From assembly GCF_019703835.1 (NCBI RefSeq), contig NZ_AP023055.1:1836672-1900671 (forward strand): a stretch of DNA of 64,000 nt, given 5' to 3'. Position 1 is the stretch's first letter. Every line of letters begins with the position of its first letter. This document shows positions 34,912 to 44,292 of the stretch, one piece after another. A program made the translations under genes and the position numbers. Below the pieces are notes generated by a model. The model ran no database searches and was not told where the DNA came from. It saw nothing but the letters and a program-made list of their open reading frames with translations. The DNA is from Thaumasiovibrio subtropicus. GTDB taxonomy: Bacteria; Pseudomonadota; Gammaproteobacteria; Enterobacterales; Vibrionaceae.

Positions 34912-35412
34912 CCCTTTTTTTGTAGGGTTTATACTGTTTGCTGACAAAGGCATCAAGATGGCCGCGATTCAAACAACGCTTGTCTAGCATATGATCACCT
35001 CAGCGTGATCATCGCTACTTTTCATTTCTTCACAAACAGAAAAGCCGCACTAGTGTGCGGCTTGATTAAACGCTAAGTCTCAGTTGCCGATCCACTCATT
35101 ACGTTGAGTTTGCCGTTGTCTAGCCCGCATATTGCGTGGCTGCACTCTATATCGGATCAGCTATTTCCATTTTTCTGTGTAGCACCAAATTGTTAAGGTA
35201 ACTCACCCTGAGCCGCACGATTAACGCTATGAAACGCTTAACCTCCGTAAGCCGAGATGAACTTTAAGGCTCATTTAAGTTACAATTTAATCATGAGCCC
35301 AAATTGGCGATTTGGCAAACTTTTATGGCTGTTTTTCAGTCAGCTTCACAAATTATCTCGCTACTTTTATCAGGTTTATCAATATAATTCATTAGAATTC
35401 AGTCCATTACAG
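34912..35412. other. Gene-poor region upstream of the TDT transporter
   Basis: It holds a perfect inverted repeat ATGATCAC-N6-GTGATCAT at 34991-35012 and a hairpin AAGCCGCAC/GTGCGGCTT at 35043-35062. The hairpin is flanked by T-rich sequence on the minus strand and could end a transcript from the right. A 26-codon Arg- and Gln-rich open frame without a standard start lies just upstream of it on that strand. No longer gene is seen. Confidence 0.45.
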
Positions 35413-36390
35413 ATGAATAACACTTTGCTTGCTCATTTACTGCAACTCATCCGGCGCGTCCCCACAGCGCAGGCCGCTCTCGCATTAGGCACCATGGGTG
35501 TTGGCCTAGCTTGGTCACTGTTTGTGCCTCAATACGCGAGCTTTCTACGTCCCTTCTTCACCACACTTGGGGCATGCTTTCTATTTCCTGTTCTCCTGAA
35601 GTATATCATTACCCCATCGCTTATCTGGCGGGACTTACAACACCCGCTATACGGTAGCTTGATGGCTCCCATTACGATGTCATTGTTGGTTCTTTCCGAT
35701 TACCTCTCTGGCTATTACGGTACACAGGCACGCTTTCTCTGGTATCCGGCAATGACGCTGCACTTTAGCTTTATGGCCGTGTTTTTCTTTCATCAATTTC
35801 GGCATTTCAAGCTCACCAATATTGTGCCCAGTTGGTTTCTATATCCCGTCGGCGCAATCAGTGGCACCCTCGCAGGCCCCCAGCTGGGATACACCGAATT
35901 TGCATTAACCATGGCGCATATCTGCATCGCTCTCTATTTCATCATTTTACCCGTGATGTTATATCGACTTATTTTCGCTCCACGCTTACCTAAAGCCGCT
36001 CGTCCAACGCTTGCCATCATGGCAGCACCTATCAACTTAACGTTAGCGGCATATATGCAGAACTTTGCCGACCCAGATCCCATTCTTACGGGTGCACTTG
36101 CAGGGTTAAGCTACACCATGACGTTCTTTATCTATCTCTGCTACCCCTACTTGCTGAAACAGCCCTTTCACCCTTCAATCGCAGCAATTACGTTTCCGAG
36201 TGTTATCGGTTCAGTCGCCACAGAACGCACCATGCGTTGGCTTGCCACTGACTATCCACATTGGAACTGGTTAAGCTGGATGGGGCAATTTGAAGTTTTG
36301 TTTGCGAGTGCCATGGTGTTATGGGTCTTTGCAGGCTACAGCCGCTACTATTGGGCGCGGATTGACCTGATATTCCTTCGCAATCGCTAG
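35413..36390 (+). CDS. TDT-family (TehA/SLAC1-like) membrane transporter
   Basis: 325 residues from the ATG at 35413, close to the family length; the frame is open from 35257 (extra Met at 35293), and no start has a strong ribosome site. About ten hydrophobic helices begin with VPTAQAALALGTMGVGLAWS. TDT proteins include TehA and plant SLAC1 anion channels and exporters of sulfite, tellurite or C4-dicarboxylates; the substrate is not shown. It is followed by its own terminator. Confidence 0.8.
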   Translation: MNNTLLAHLLQLIRRVPTAQAALALGTMGVGLAWSLFVPQYASFLRPFFTTLGACFLFPVLLKYIITPSLIWRDLQHPLYGSLMAPITMSLLVLSDYLSGYYGTQARFLWYPAMTLHFSFMAVFFFHQFRHFKLTNIVPSWFLYPVGAISGTLAGPQLGYTEFALTMAHICIALYFIILPVMLYRLIFAPRLPKAARPTLAIMAAPINLTLAAYMQNFADPDPILTGALAGLSYTMTFFIYLCYPYLLKQPFHPSIAAITFPSVIGSVATERTMRWLATDYPHWNWLSWMGQFEVLFASAMVLWVFAGYSRYYWARIDLIFLRNR

Positions 36391-36405
36391 TACTGAAAAG
36401 GCCAA

Positions 36406-36434
36406 AAGGCTCACCTCAATGGTGAGCCTTTTTT
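36406..36434 (+). terminator. Terminator between the TDT and DUF962 genes
   Basis: AGGCTCACC and GGTGAGCCT pair around TCAAT, followed by six T. The convergent gene ends at 36438. Confidence 0.85.
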
Positions 36435-36437
36435 CAT

Positions 36438-36779
36438 TCACGACCTATTTTTTGGCCAATGGCCAGAAACGACAAAACGAGGAAAGGTATAAAGCTGTTC
36501 GAGCAAAACCCGCACAACCGCATTCCCTAAACCGGTAAATGCTTCAGGAGGGTTCACCTCTTGTTTGTGCCCAATACCTTGCATGGCTATCGCTGATATC
36601 ATCGCCGCGCCAGCCAGTACAAGCGAAGAATGATCTTGGTCGATAATAAAATAGATACCACTATAAAAACCGACATTAAAGCAAGGGACCGTAAGAAGAT
36701 GAATCCAGAAATTTCCCTTGTGGGCATGAAACCGAGCATACCCTTCTCGTTGATGTGTGACTAAGGCTCGGATCGACAT
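36438..36779 (-). CDS. DUF962/Mpo1-like small membrane protein
   Basis: 113 residues from the ATG at 36779 after GAGGGAG; an upstream GTG is part of that site. It has two hydrophobic stretches and the pattern of the YGL010w/Mpo1 family (HKGNFWIHLLTVPCFNVGFY near the start; QGIGHKQEVNPPEAFTG later). Yeast Mpo1 is an iron-dependent dioxygenase of fatty-acid alpha-oxidation; whether bacterial members do the same is not established. The His residues are kept. Family assignment is from memory. Confidence 0.65.
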   Translation of the reverse strand: MSIRALVTHQREGYARFHAHKGNFWIHLLTVPCFNVGFYSGIYFIIDQDHSSLVLAGAAMISAIAMQGIGHKQEVNPPEAFTGLGNAVVRVLLEQLYTFPRFVVSGHWPKNRS

Positions 36780-36849
36780 ATTCTCCCTCACTCAACATTG
36801 CCAATTCACTCAGCTGGCATCCTAACGAGCGCTTAACGTTACCGCATTA

Positions 36850-37467
36850 TCATTTGGTAACTAGGGCCTGCTTTTTAATCCGGCTTAGTGACTGAGGGGT
36901 GATACCAAGATAGGCCGCCACATAATGCTCGGGAATCTGCTGCAGCGACTTCGGCATCCCTTTCAGCATTTGCGCATAACGTTCCGCCGCCGTGAGAGTT
37001 AAAAGGGATAACGCCCGCTGTTGCGTAATACAATAAGCTTCTTCAGCCACCTTGCGGCCAAACCTTCCCCACTCAACCTGAGACTCATACAGCGACAGTA
37101 CCTTTTCATACGGGATGGCGATGACAACCAAATCCGTCAAGGCTTCAAAATAGAGTTGCGAGGGCGATTGCTGCAGGACGCTGACAAAATCAGTCAAAAA
37201 GAGGTTCTTTAACGTCGCCTGCGGTTCGTAAAAATTGAATGACACCGTATACTCTCGGCCATTCGCATCAATGACAAATGAACGAGCGACACCTTCACAG
37301 AGAAACATTACTTGCGCGCATACCTCACCGGGGTTGCCAAGCTGCGTACCAGAAGCCACCCGTTTTTCCGTAAGATACGGACGTATTTGCTGCCAAGAAT
37401 CGTCAGAAATAGGGGCGACTGACTGCATCACCGTTTTAAGTCGCAGATCGTTCGAGTTTGGCATCAT
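36850..37467 (-). CDS. Crp/Fnr-family transcriptional regulator
   Basis: 205 residues. An N-terminal cyclic-nucleotide-binding-like beta-barrel (VCAQVMFLCEGVARSFV) is followed by a long helix and a C-terminal helix-turn-helix (YVAAYLGITPQSLSRIKKQ). There is no Cys cluster for Fe-S, and key cAMP contacts are not obvious, so the effector is unknown. It is divergent from an alpha/beta-hydrolase gene; the 412-bp space has two palindromes that might be its sites. Confidence 0.85.
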   Translation of the reverse strand: MMPNSNDLRLKTVMQSVAPISDDSWQQIRPYLTEKRVASGTQLGNPGEVCAQVMFLCEGVARSFVIDANGREYTVSFNFYEPQATLKNLFLTDFVSVLQQSPSQLYFEALTDLVVIAIPYEKVLSLYESQVEWGRFGRKVAEEAYCITQQRALSLLTLTAAERYAQMLKGMPKSLQQIPEHYVAAYLGITPQSLSRIKKQALVTK

Positions 37468-37608
37468 ACCCCCAATAATTTCCTCTGATAATATAATTGT
37501 AAATAACTACAAACTAAAAATCTATTTTTTAACAGCCGTCTTAAAAATAACCCTTTTAAAAGACGTGTTAATTTCTGCCCCTTAACTGCATTCTTGTAAA
37601 AGTAAACA

Positions 37609-37622
37609 TGTCCAACTGGACA
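37609..37622. promoter_or_regulatory. Operator-like palindrome 1
   Basis: TGTCCAACTGGACA is a 6+6 inverted repeat with a 2-bp centre. A close relative (TGTCCAAATGGGCA) lies at 37715-37728, 106 bp away, about ten helical turns. Both are in the AT-rich divergent control region of the Crp/Fnr gene and the hydrolase gene. Confidence 0.5.
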
Positions 37623-37714
37623 TTTATAAAGACTAATCCATCACTAAAACAAACAACTAAACCCCATCCAACCCAAGAATAAAGTGTTTATATATCATAT
37701 AGATATAAAGATAC

Positions 37715-37728
37715 TGTCCAAATGGGCA
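37715..37728. promoter_or_regulatory. Operator-like palindrome 2
   Basis: TGTCCAAATGGGCA differs from palindrome 1 by two bases. It lies 150 bp before the hydrolase start. Confidence 0.45.
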
Positions 37729-37879
37729 ATGTAACGATCAAATTTACCAATTACAGAATTTTTGATGCAATATCTTGTCTTGAAACATTTAATACACCTT
37801 TAATAAATAACCGCTTTTCTTAATAAATTTCCTCTTTATATTACGCAAACTTCTTCAATCATGTTTAAAGGATTAAGTT

Positions 37880-38626
37880 ATGACGATGTCAATTAAAGGC
37901 AATGGTAAGCCAATTATATTTCTCCCCGGTTTATTTGCAGGCGGCTGGATCTGGGATGATGTCAGTTGCCATCTCGCCAAAATAGGGTATTCCACCATCA
38001 CATTTGATCAACCTATTCCTGACGCATTCAAAGGCGATATTGATTATGCGATCAAAATGCTAGAAGAAGCGGCGGCTCTCTGTGAGCAGAAACCCATAAT
38101 CGCAGGTAACTCGATGGGAGCACTGATCTCTCTCGAGTTTGCTCGCCGCAACCCACAGGCGATTGAAAGTATTATCATGAGTGGTGCGCCTGGCCTCGAA
38201 GAATTAGAAACTGGAGTATCATTGGCGGAAGTACGCACAGGCGAACTAAAATACGCGCAGATTTTAGCTGACCGAGTCTTCTTCGATAAATCAAAGGTTC
38301 CTGTACGTGGCGTTGAGCAGATCGCCAATCTATTTAGTGATCGTCGTATTTTTGTCAACATTGCGCGATGGTTGGCGTTCAGTCGCGAGTACGACGTGCA
38401 TGGCGCTTTCGATCAAGTGTCATTGCCAGTCAAATTCATATGGGGTGATCATGATTTGATCACGCCTATCGAGGCATGGTTAAAGATTTTTGAATCTCAC
38501 GACAACGTCGAACTCAACATTGTTGAAAATAGCGGTCACAGCCCAATGTTAGAACGTCCCGAAATCTTTGCGCATTACATCAGTGATGTTATTCACCAAG
38601 AAGAAGAAGCGCTAGTCGCCTGTTAA
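37880..38626 (+). CDS. Alpha/beta-fold hydrolase
   Basis: 248 residues; ATG seven bases after AAGGA. The triad is visible: nucleophile Ser in AGNSMGALIS, Asp in WGDHDLI and His in NSGHSPML. HGG-type oxyanion residues are FLPGLFAGG. The substrate is unknown. It is divergent from the Crp/Fnr regulator, which probably controls it. Confidence 0.85.
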   Translation: MTMSIKGNGKPIIFLPGLFAGGWIWDDVSCHLAKIGYSTITFDQPIPDAFKGDIDYAIKMLEEAAALCEQKPIIAGNSMGALISLEFARRNPQAIESIIMSGAPGLEELETGVSLAEVRTGELKYAQILADRVFFDKSKVPVRGVEQIANLFSDRRIFVNIARWLAFSREYDVHGAFDQVSLPVKFIWGDHDLITPIEAWLKIFESHDNVELNIVENSGHSPMLERPEIFAHYISDVIHQEEEALVAC

Positions 38627-38671
38627 CAGCCCCCCCAATAATGCCACTTTAAAGGCCTTAACGTGGCACTC

Positions 38672-38705
38672 GCACCCTTGGGCGTTCCACCAAGGGTGCA
38701 TTTTC
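38672..38705 (+). terminator. Terminator after the hydrolase gene
   Basis: GCACCCTTGG and CCAAGGGTGC form a 10-bp stem around GCGTTCCA, followed by ATTTTC. Confidence 0.75.
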
Positions 38706-38713
38706 CCAGAACG

Positions 38714-38742
38714 CAAAAAGGCGGACCTCGCGGCCCGCCTCT
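38714..38742 (-). terminator. Terminator after ackA
   Basis: On the minus strand GGCGGGCC pairs with GGTCCGCC (one G-T) around GCGA, followed by five T. Confidence 0.8.
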
Positions 38743-38768
38743 TCGCAGTTCAAATCATCGTGCGCTTT

Positions 38769-39962
38769 TTATAGCAGAGCGACAGACTGCTGAGCGATAA
38801 CAAACTCTTCGTTGGTTGGGATCACCATGGCAACCGCACCGAGAACGTCGGACTTCGCAATCACACCCGCAGCACCAAAGCGAGCCGCCTCGTTACCTTG
38901 TACATCTTCAACAAAACCAAGCAGTTTTAAGTTGTTAAGGATTTCGCGACGAATTGGCAATGAATTTTCGCCAATACCACCAGTAAAGATAATCGCATCA
39001 AGGCGACTCAGTGGGATCATGTAAGAGCCGATGTACTTAGCCACACGGTAAGTAAAGACTTCAAACGCCAACTTAGCGCCTTCATGGCCATTTTCCATCG
39101 CTTCGAGGATGCCACGCGCGTCGGATGTTAGACCCGATACACCAAGGAAACCTGACTTCTTGTTTAAGGTGTCAAAGACTTTTTCTTGGCTCCAGCCTTT
39201 TTTCATTAAGAACTCAATGATACCCGGGTCAAGATCACCTGAGCGCGTCCCCATCATCAAACCAGCCAATGGAGTAAAGCCCATTGAAGTATCGACAGAT
39301 TCACCGTTTGAGATAGCACAAACTGACGCACCATTGCCAAGGTGTACTGAGATGAAGCTCGCTTCTTCTACGGGCTTATCTAGCATCTTTGCCGCTTCAC
39401 GGCTCACAAAGTAGTGACTCGTGCCGTGGAAACCGTAGCGACGAATACCGTACTCTTCATAAAGCTCACGTGAAATCGCACCCGTGTAGGCTTTAGGCGG
39501 CATGGTTTGGTGGAAAGCAGTATCAAACACAGCGAATTGAGGCAAAGCAGGGAACGCCGCCATTGCTGCACGAATACCTTTCGCGCCCGCTGGATTGTGT
39601 AGTGGGGCTAGATCGGCAAGTTTGTCGATTTCAGCCAGCACTTCGTCATCAATGCGCACTGTCGAGGTAAATTTCTCACCACCGTGCACGGCACGGTGGC
39701 CGACCGCAACCAGTTGCTCAGAAAAACCTAAATCATCCACCAGCTTCACAATGCGATTAATCGCATGTTGATGGTGGTTATCTTCTGCAGTAATGGCTTC
39801 TTCTGATTTCTGTCCATCAAATTTCCAGCCAATCACAGCCTCAGGCAGACCAAAGCATTCACCAAGGCCAGACAGCAGTGTGTCACCGTTGACGGAGTCA
39901 ATCAGTGCAAACTTTAGTGACGAGCTTCCTGAGTTTAATACGAGAACCAGCGAGTTTTTCAT
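38769..39962 (-). CDS. ackA: Acetate kinase
   Basis: 397 residues from the ATG at 39962, matching the family length; an upstream in-frame start at 40010 would add 16 unusual residues. It interconverts acetyl phosphate and ATP with acetate and ADP. The first phosphate loop LVLNSGSSSLKF is at the N-terminus, with GHRAVHGGE, the catalytic region FGFHGTSHYFVSR-like (YGFHGTSH) and FTGGIGENS. No pta gene is adjacent, so this may be the second, chromosome-2 acetate kinase known in vibrios. Confidence 0.95.
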   Translation of the reverse strand: MKNSLVLVLNSGSSSLKFALIDSVNGDTLLSGLGECFGLPEAVIGWKFDGQKSEEAITAEDNHHQHAINRIVKLVDDLGFSEQLVAVGHRAVHGGEKFTSTVRIDDEVLAEIDKLADLAPLHNPAGAKGIRAAMAAFPALPQFAVFDTAFHQTMPPKAYTGAISRELYEEYGIRRYGFHGTSHYFVSREAAKMLDKPVEEASFISVHLGNGASVCAISNGESVDTSMGFTPLAGLMMGTRSGDLDPGIIEFLMKKGWSQEKVFDTLNKKSGFLGVSGLTSDARGILEAMENGHEGAKLAFEVFTYRVAKYIGSYMIPLSRLDAIIFTGGIGENSLPIRREILNNLKLLGFVEDVQGNEAARFGAAGVIAKSDVLGAVAMVIPTNEEFVIAQQSVALL

Positions 39963-40499
39963 GAAAATCCCAAGCGTTGTGTAGAGTTTAAATGAGGTGT
40001 GTTGCCTCAAAAATTATTGGAATAGCAAGTGGTGTTTTCGGTGTGTGGAGCAAACCAGAACAACGTTGAATTGCTATGTTCGTTTAGTTTACTCAATTTT
40101 TTTGAAATATTAAACCAGCATTTACATTTCGTGACACCTAATTGATATTTTACTGGTTTAGATCAATTTTTTATCGCCAATCGGTCACTAAGCGGACAGT
40201 ACTCAGTAGATGTCTCTTTTTTGCACTCAACTTTTTTTGTATCGCTAAGCAATTATTCTGACGCTTATATACGCTCATCGCTTCATAATACGCCTGCTCA
40301 ACGCCTTTTAAGTATCAAGGAAACCAATGCCATTAAGGCCTTCTGGCTTGCTCAACTCCGCCGTGATCCACTTCGCGTTGTCATCCTGTAAGTGGGTAAA
40401 AAATGCCTGAACCGTTGCAAAAAAAAAGTTCCTACCTTGCGAGGCATCTGTTCACGCATGCATGCTGAAATGAATCTAAATCGTCAACTAGGGAGGCAT
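39963..40499. other. Upstream region of ackA and yieH-like gene
   Basis: About 540 bp between divergent genes. It is AT-rich near ackA and has an 8-bp inverted repeat (TAAACCAG near 40112, CTGGTTTA near 40153). No coding frame or RNA gene is convincing. Confidence 0.4.
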
Positions 40500-41159
40500 A
40501 TGTCTGAATCAACAATCAAATGCATCATTTTTGATTGCGACGGTACGCTCGTCGACAGCGAACGCCTCTGCCAAGAAGCGTTGGTCGATGTCTTTGCTCG
40601 ATTTGGTGGTCAACTCTCACTACAGGAGTGCATGGCGCGATTTCAAGGTGGCAAATTGGCTGACATTCTCGCGGAAACCAGAGAACGATGTGGTATCAAG
40701 GTCAGCATTGATGTACTCGAGCCACTCTATCGAGAGGAGTGCCGACAACGGTTTGAATCAGAACTCCAACCAATTGCAGGGGTGGCCAAATTACTGGCAG
40801 AGCTGCAGGGGCGTGACATCGATATCTGCGTCGCCTCCAATGGGCCAGTAGAGAAGATGGCACATACGCTGGGTCTGACTGGATTGCGTCACTATTTCAA
40901 TGAGTGTCTCTTCAGCGCTTTCGAAATTCAGTGCTGGAAGCCAGAGCCTGACTTACTCCATTATGCCGCGATGCAAATGGGCTATAGCGTGAATGAATGC
41001 CTATTTGTCGATGACACTATTAACGGTATTCAGGCCAGCATCAACGCCGAGATGAAAGCGCTCTATTTCCGTGCCGATCCCGCTAGACCCAATATTGACC
41101 ATCCGCTTGTCACTACCATAGAGAACATGCCTGCGGTACTTCACCATCTTAATCTGTAA
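40500..41159 (+). CDS. yieH: HAD-superfamily phosphatase, YieH-like
   Basis: 219 residues from the ATG at 40500 just after GGGAGG; the open frame upstream to 40392 is not typical of the family. HAD motifs: FDCDGTLVDSE (nucleophile and acid Asp), VASNGP (motif II), KPEPDLL (motif III Lys) and FVDDTINGIQ (motif IV). The sequence around FNECLF ... WKPEPDLLHYAA is close to E. coli YieH, a phosphatase reported to act on 6-phosphogluconate. Transcribed away from ackA. Confidence 0.82.
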   Translation: MSESTIKCIIFDCDGTLVDSERLCQEALVDVFARFGGQLSLQECMARFQGGKLADILAETRERCGIKVSIDVLEPLYREECRQRFESELQPIAGVAKLLAELQGRDIDICVASNGPVEKMAHTLGLTGLRHYFNECLFSAFEIQCWKPEPDLLHYAAMQMGYSVNECLFVDDTINGIQASINAEMKALYFRADPARPNIDHPLVTTIENMPAVLHHLNL

Positions 41160-41162
41160 ACA

Positions 41163-41194
41163 TAAAAAAACCCTCTGCTGAACAGAGGGTTTAG
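41163..41194. terminator. Bidirectional terminator
   Basis: AAACCCTCTG and CAGAGGGTTT pair around a short loop, with an A-run on the left and T on the right, between the convergent yieH-like gene and Sel1 gene. Confidence 0.85.
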
Positions 41195-41216
41195 TACTTA
41201 ACTGGCGAACACAACG

Positions 41217-42413
41217 CTACTGAACTTTATCTCTACTTCCCTGCCATTGCGCATCAGCAAAATTGCTCTTCACCATATCTTGGCCGGAAAACTCACTCAA
41301 CAAGCGATCAAGATTATCGCTGCTTCTCACTGGTTCCTCATCCGGTACCACGGCAGAAAGCAACTCGGTTTCTGGTACGTAATGATCCACATCAGCACTG
41401 TAGAGGTTTGACAGCTCCTCGTCGTTAGGAAAGTAACTGTCTCGGTTATACACCCGGTTCAGCATTTCTATCGCGCCAAACATAGGATAAGGCTGCTCTT
41501 TCAGCTTGTTGTATACGGTTTTAGCCACTTCTTGTACACGAAGTAAGGTTTCAATACCGACAAATGGCACAACATCGTCACGCTCTTGTCGTGCAGTAGC
41601 GTACCCATTGGCACAAGCAATGGAAAACCACGAGTAAGCGACGGCAGCATCATTCGCACACCCGCCTAAATGCAGTTTACCCGCTAAGAACTGAGATTCG
41701 ACATCTCCCTGCTCGGCGGCACGCTCAATCCAATAGATGGCTTTGCGCTTATCTTTTTCTACCCCGTTACCGGTTTGATAGCAAAACGCGACTCGCTTCT
41801 GCGCCGCCATATCTTGATTAATTGCCGCACGCAACCACCACATAAATGACCGCGCAGGATCGCGTTCATTAAACCACTCACCTAAGTAGCGCTGTGATGC
41901 CATATAGCCTTTCTCGCCCGCTTGGGTGATGTGCTCAATGGCTTTTTCCATATTAGGCTCAACGCCAGTGCCATTCAGGTAGCAAAGTCCTAAAGCATGG
42001 ATTTTCTCAATCTCGCCATTGCGCGCACCCACCACCGCTTCCCAGTAGCTGGACTTGGCTCGGCCAAGGGGGTCATCCACATCTTCACGGCACAAACGGA
42101 TCAACGCGCGCTGGGCTATCTCATTGTTTTTCAATGCCGCCATGGTGTAGTACTTAATGGCATCACGAGCATTAGTGAGTTCACATTCTTTCGCTAACGA
42201 GAGCAATGTTGGCACATGGCCAGCCATCGCGCGTTGCTGTCGCTCTTTGCGCTCAGAAATTTTCGCTTGCTCGAGAACAAGTCTGTATTGAGCCTCCCGC
42301 TCCTTTTTAATCCTGACTTTTTTTCGTTTTGACTGGCTCAGGTGATTGACGAACCAGATGAAAACGACAAGCGGTATAACGATAAGCGCTATACCAATCA
42401 GTGCATTTGTCAT
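41217..42413 (-). CDS. Membrane-anchored Sel1-repeat protein
   Basis: 398 residues. One N-terminal membrane helix (about 4-25) is followed by a basic stretch and then several Sel1 (TPR-like) repeats, for example IHALGLCYLNGTGVEPNMEKAIEHI, AFCYQTGNGVEKDKRKAIYWIERAA and FLAGKLHLGG. Such proteins scaffold other proteins at the membrane. The C-terminal 90 residues are acidic and low in structure. Function is unknown. The gene is convergent with the yieH-like gene. Confidence 0.82.
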   Translation of the reverse strand: MTNALIGIALIVIPLVVFIWFVNHLSQSKRKKVRIKKEREAQYRLVLEQAKISERKERQQRAMAGHVPTLLSLAKECELTNARDAIKYYTMAALKNNEIAQRALIRLCREDVDDPLGRAKSSYWEAVVGARNGEIEKIHALGLCYLNGTGVEPNMEKAIEHITQAGEKGYMASQRYLGEWFNERDPARSFMWWLRAAINQDMAAQKRVAFCYQTGNGVEKDKRKAIYWIERAAEQGDVESQFLAGKLHLGGCANDAAVAYSWFSIACANGYATARQERDDVVPFVGIETLLRVQEVAKTVYNKLKEQPYPMFGAIEMLNRVYNRDSYFPNDEELSNLYSADVDHYVPETELLSAVVPDEEPVRSSDNLDRLLSEFSGQDMVKSNFADAQWQGSRDKVQ

Positions 42414-42695
42414 TCTTCAACCTAATTGGCTTTAAACCAATAACTTGCGTTCAGATAATCTTCTACAGCGACCAAAGTGTGTCGCAGTTAATAAACATTT
42501 TATCATTTTTAAGACAATTCCGCATGATTCAGTTACATCCAGCAACACTTATGATGACTTTTTATCGCTCAAAAAATAACCATTGAATTCAAAACAATGA
42601 AACAAAGTTGTGGATCATTACGGCATTTATTGTTAAAAACACACTAAATATATGCTTTTCCCCTTACATATAGCAAATACACAACAGGAAATATT

Positions 42696-43931
42696 ATGAG
42701 CAAAGATAACTCATTGATGAGTAAAATACTTTCTGGAAGTCTAGTTCTCCAGATACTTATCGGTATCGTGGCTGGTATCGCACTTGCGACCCTTTCACCT
42801 GCTACAGGCCAGTCTGTTGGCATGTTGGGCGGCCTCTTTGTTGGGGCATTAAAGGCCGTCGCACCGATTCTTGTTTTTGTCTTGGTGTCAGCCTCAATAG
42901 CTAACCAAAAGCAAGGCCAACACTCAAACATGAAGCCGATTATCGGCCTATATCTATTCGGTACCCTGACCGCTGCACTCACCGCTGTGACCTTGAGCTT
43001 CCTTTTCCCTACCACTTTAACCTTGGTCACTAACGAAGCCAGTGCAAATCCACCAGAGGGTATCGCAGAAGTCCTGAGCACCCTCTTGTTCAAGATGGTT
43101 GATAACCCAATCAATGCCTTAATGAGCGCCAACTTTATTGGTATTTTGGTTTGGGCCATTGCATTGGGCCTTGCTCTCCACAAAGCAAGCGATGCAACGA
43201 AGAACGTTTTGAGTGACATCTCGAATGGTGTTTCAGCAGTGGTTAAATATGTCATCCGCTTTGCACCTCTGGGTATCTTTGGCCTTGTGGCAAACACTAT
43301 CGCCGAAACGGGCTTCAGCGCCCTTGCAGGATACTCTCAACTGCTTGCGGTACTGCTTGGTGCTATGCTCATCATTGCCCTTGTCGTTAACCCTGCCATT
43401 GTGTTCTTCATGACGAAGGAAAACCCTTACCCACTGGTACTAAGCTGCCTACGTGAAAGTGGCGTTACCGCCTTCTTCACACGCAGTTCAGCGGCAAACA
43501 TTCCGGTCAACATGAATCTGTGTAAAAAACTCGACCTTGATGAAGACACATACTCGGTTTCAATCCCGCTAGGTGCGACCATCAATATGGCGGGTGCGGC
43601 GATTACTATCACGGTACTGACACTCGCGGCTGTACATACTTTAGGGGTTAATGTCGATCTACCGACTGCGGTATTGCTCAGCGTCGTTGCCGCGGTGTCA
43701 GCATGTGGTGCTTCTGGCGTAGCGGGTGGATCTCTACTCCTCATCCCGCTGGCTTGTAGCCTGTTTGGTATCTCTAACGATGTTGCGATGCAGGTTGTCG
43801 CTGTTGGCTTTATTATTGGTGTTGTACAAGACTCAGCAGAGACCGCGTTAAACAGCTCGACGGATGTCGTCTTCACAGCAGCGGCAAGCAAACGCAAGCA
43901 AGCTGCCGCAGCACTCGCAGCACAAAGTTAG
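42696..43931 (+). CDS. sstT: Sodium:serine/threonine symporter
   Basis: 411 residues; ATG after AGGA. It is a dicarboxylate/amino acid:cation symporter with about eight helices and the re-entrant loops of the family. The N-terminal part (VLQILIGIVAGI), FFTRSSAANIPVNM and NMAGAAITITVL match SstT. It imports serine and threonine with sodium. The gene stands alone with its own terminator. Confidence 0.93.
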   Translation: MSKDNSLMSKILSGSLVLQILIGIVAGIALATLSPATGQSVGMLGGLFVGALKAVAPILVFVLVSASIANQKQGQHSNMKPIIGLYLFGTLTAALTAVTLSFLFPTTLTLVTNEASANPPEGIAEVLSTLLFKMVDNPINALMSANFIGILVWAIALGLALHKASDATKNVLSDISNGVSAVVKYVIRFAPLGIFGLVANTIAETGFSALAGYSQLLAVLLGAMLIIALVVNPAIVFFMTKENPYPLVLSCLRESGVTAFFTRSSAANIPVNMNLCKKLDLDEDTYSVSIPLGATINMAGAAITITVLTLAAVHTLGVNVDLPTAVLLSVVAAVSACGASGVAGGSLLLIPLACSLFGISNDVAMQVVAVGFIIGVVQDSAETALNSSTDVVFTAAASKRKQAAAALAAQS

Positions 43932-43959
43932 AAAGCACAATACATACTTTGCTAAGCAT

Positions 43960-43985
43960 GGCCACCTTCGGGTGGCCTTTTTTGT
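43960..43985 (+). terminator. Terminator after sstT
   Basis: GGCCACC and GGTGGCC pair around TTCG, followed by six T. Confidence 0.9.
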
Positions 43986-44002
43986 GCTTGTCTGCGCGTA
44001 TT

Positions 44003-44095
44003 TTTTGATTTAGCCCACTCGATCCTCAAAGCAGTGCCTCGATGGCAAACCTAGACACTCTCGCTGAACAAGCACCTTGAGGTGGCTTGAGTATA
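44003..44095 (-). repeat. Partial MITE-like element, inverted
   Basis: It matches the left part of the element at 32568 on the opposite strand (GATTTAGCCCACT, TCGCTGAACAAGC, ACCTTGAGGTGG and TTGAGTATA). Confidence 0.8.
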
Positions 44096-44292
44096 TGCTG
44101 CATTAAAATGAACTCTAATTCAGTACATTCATGTATGTATGATTAAGATCACATTCGTTCAATTTATGTTCAGTTCAGATGGGTATTATGAACCCATCAA
44201 AGAGAGGTGAGGCAAAAGCAGAACGCAAATGCCAATCATCCTTAAGCGAGAAAGCTCGCACTACCCACAACGGTTTAGTCGGAGAATTGAAT

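Noticed and set aside
40392..40499. N-terminal extension of the YieH-like phosphatase
   Set aside because: Basic, unrelated to the family, and a GGGAGG site directly precedes the Met at 40500.
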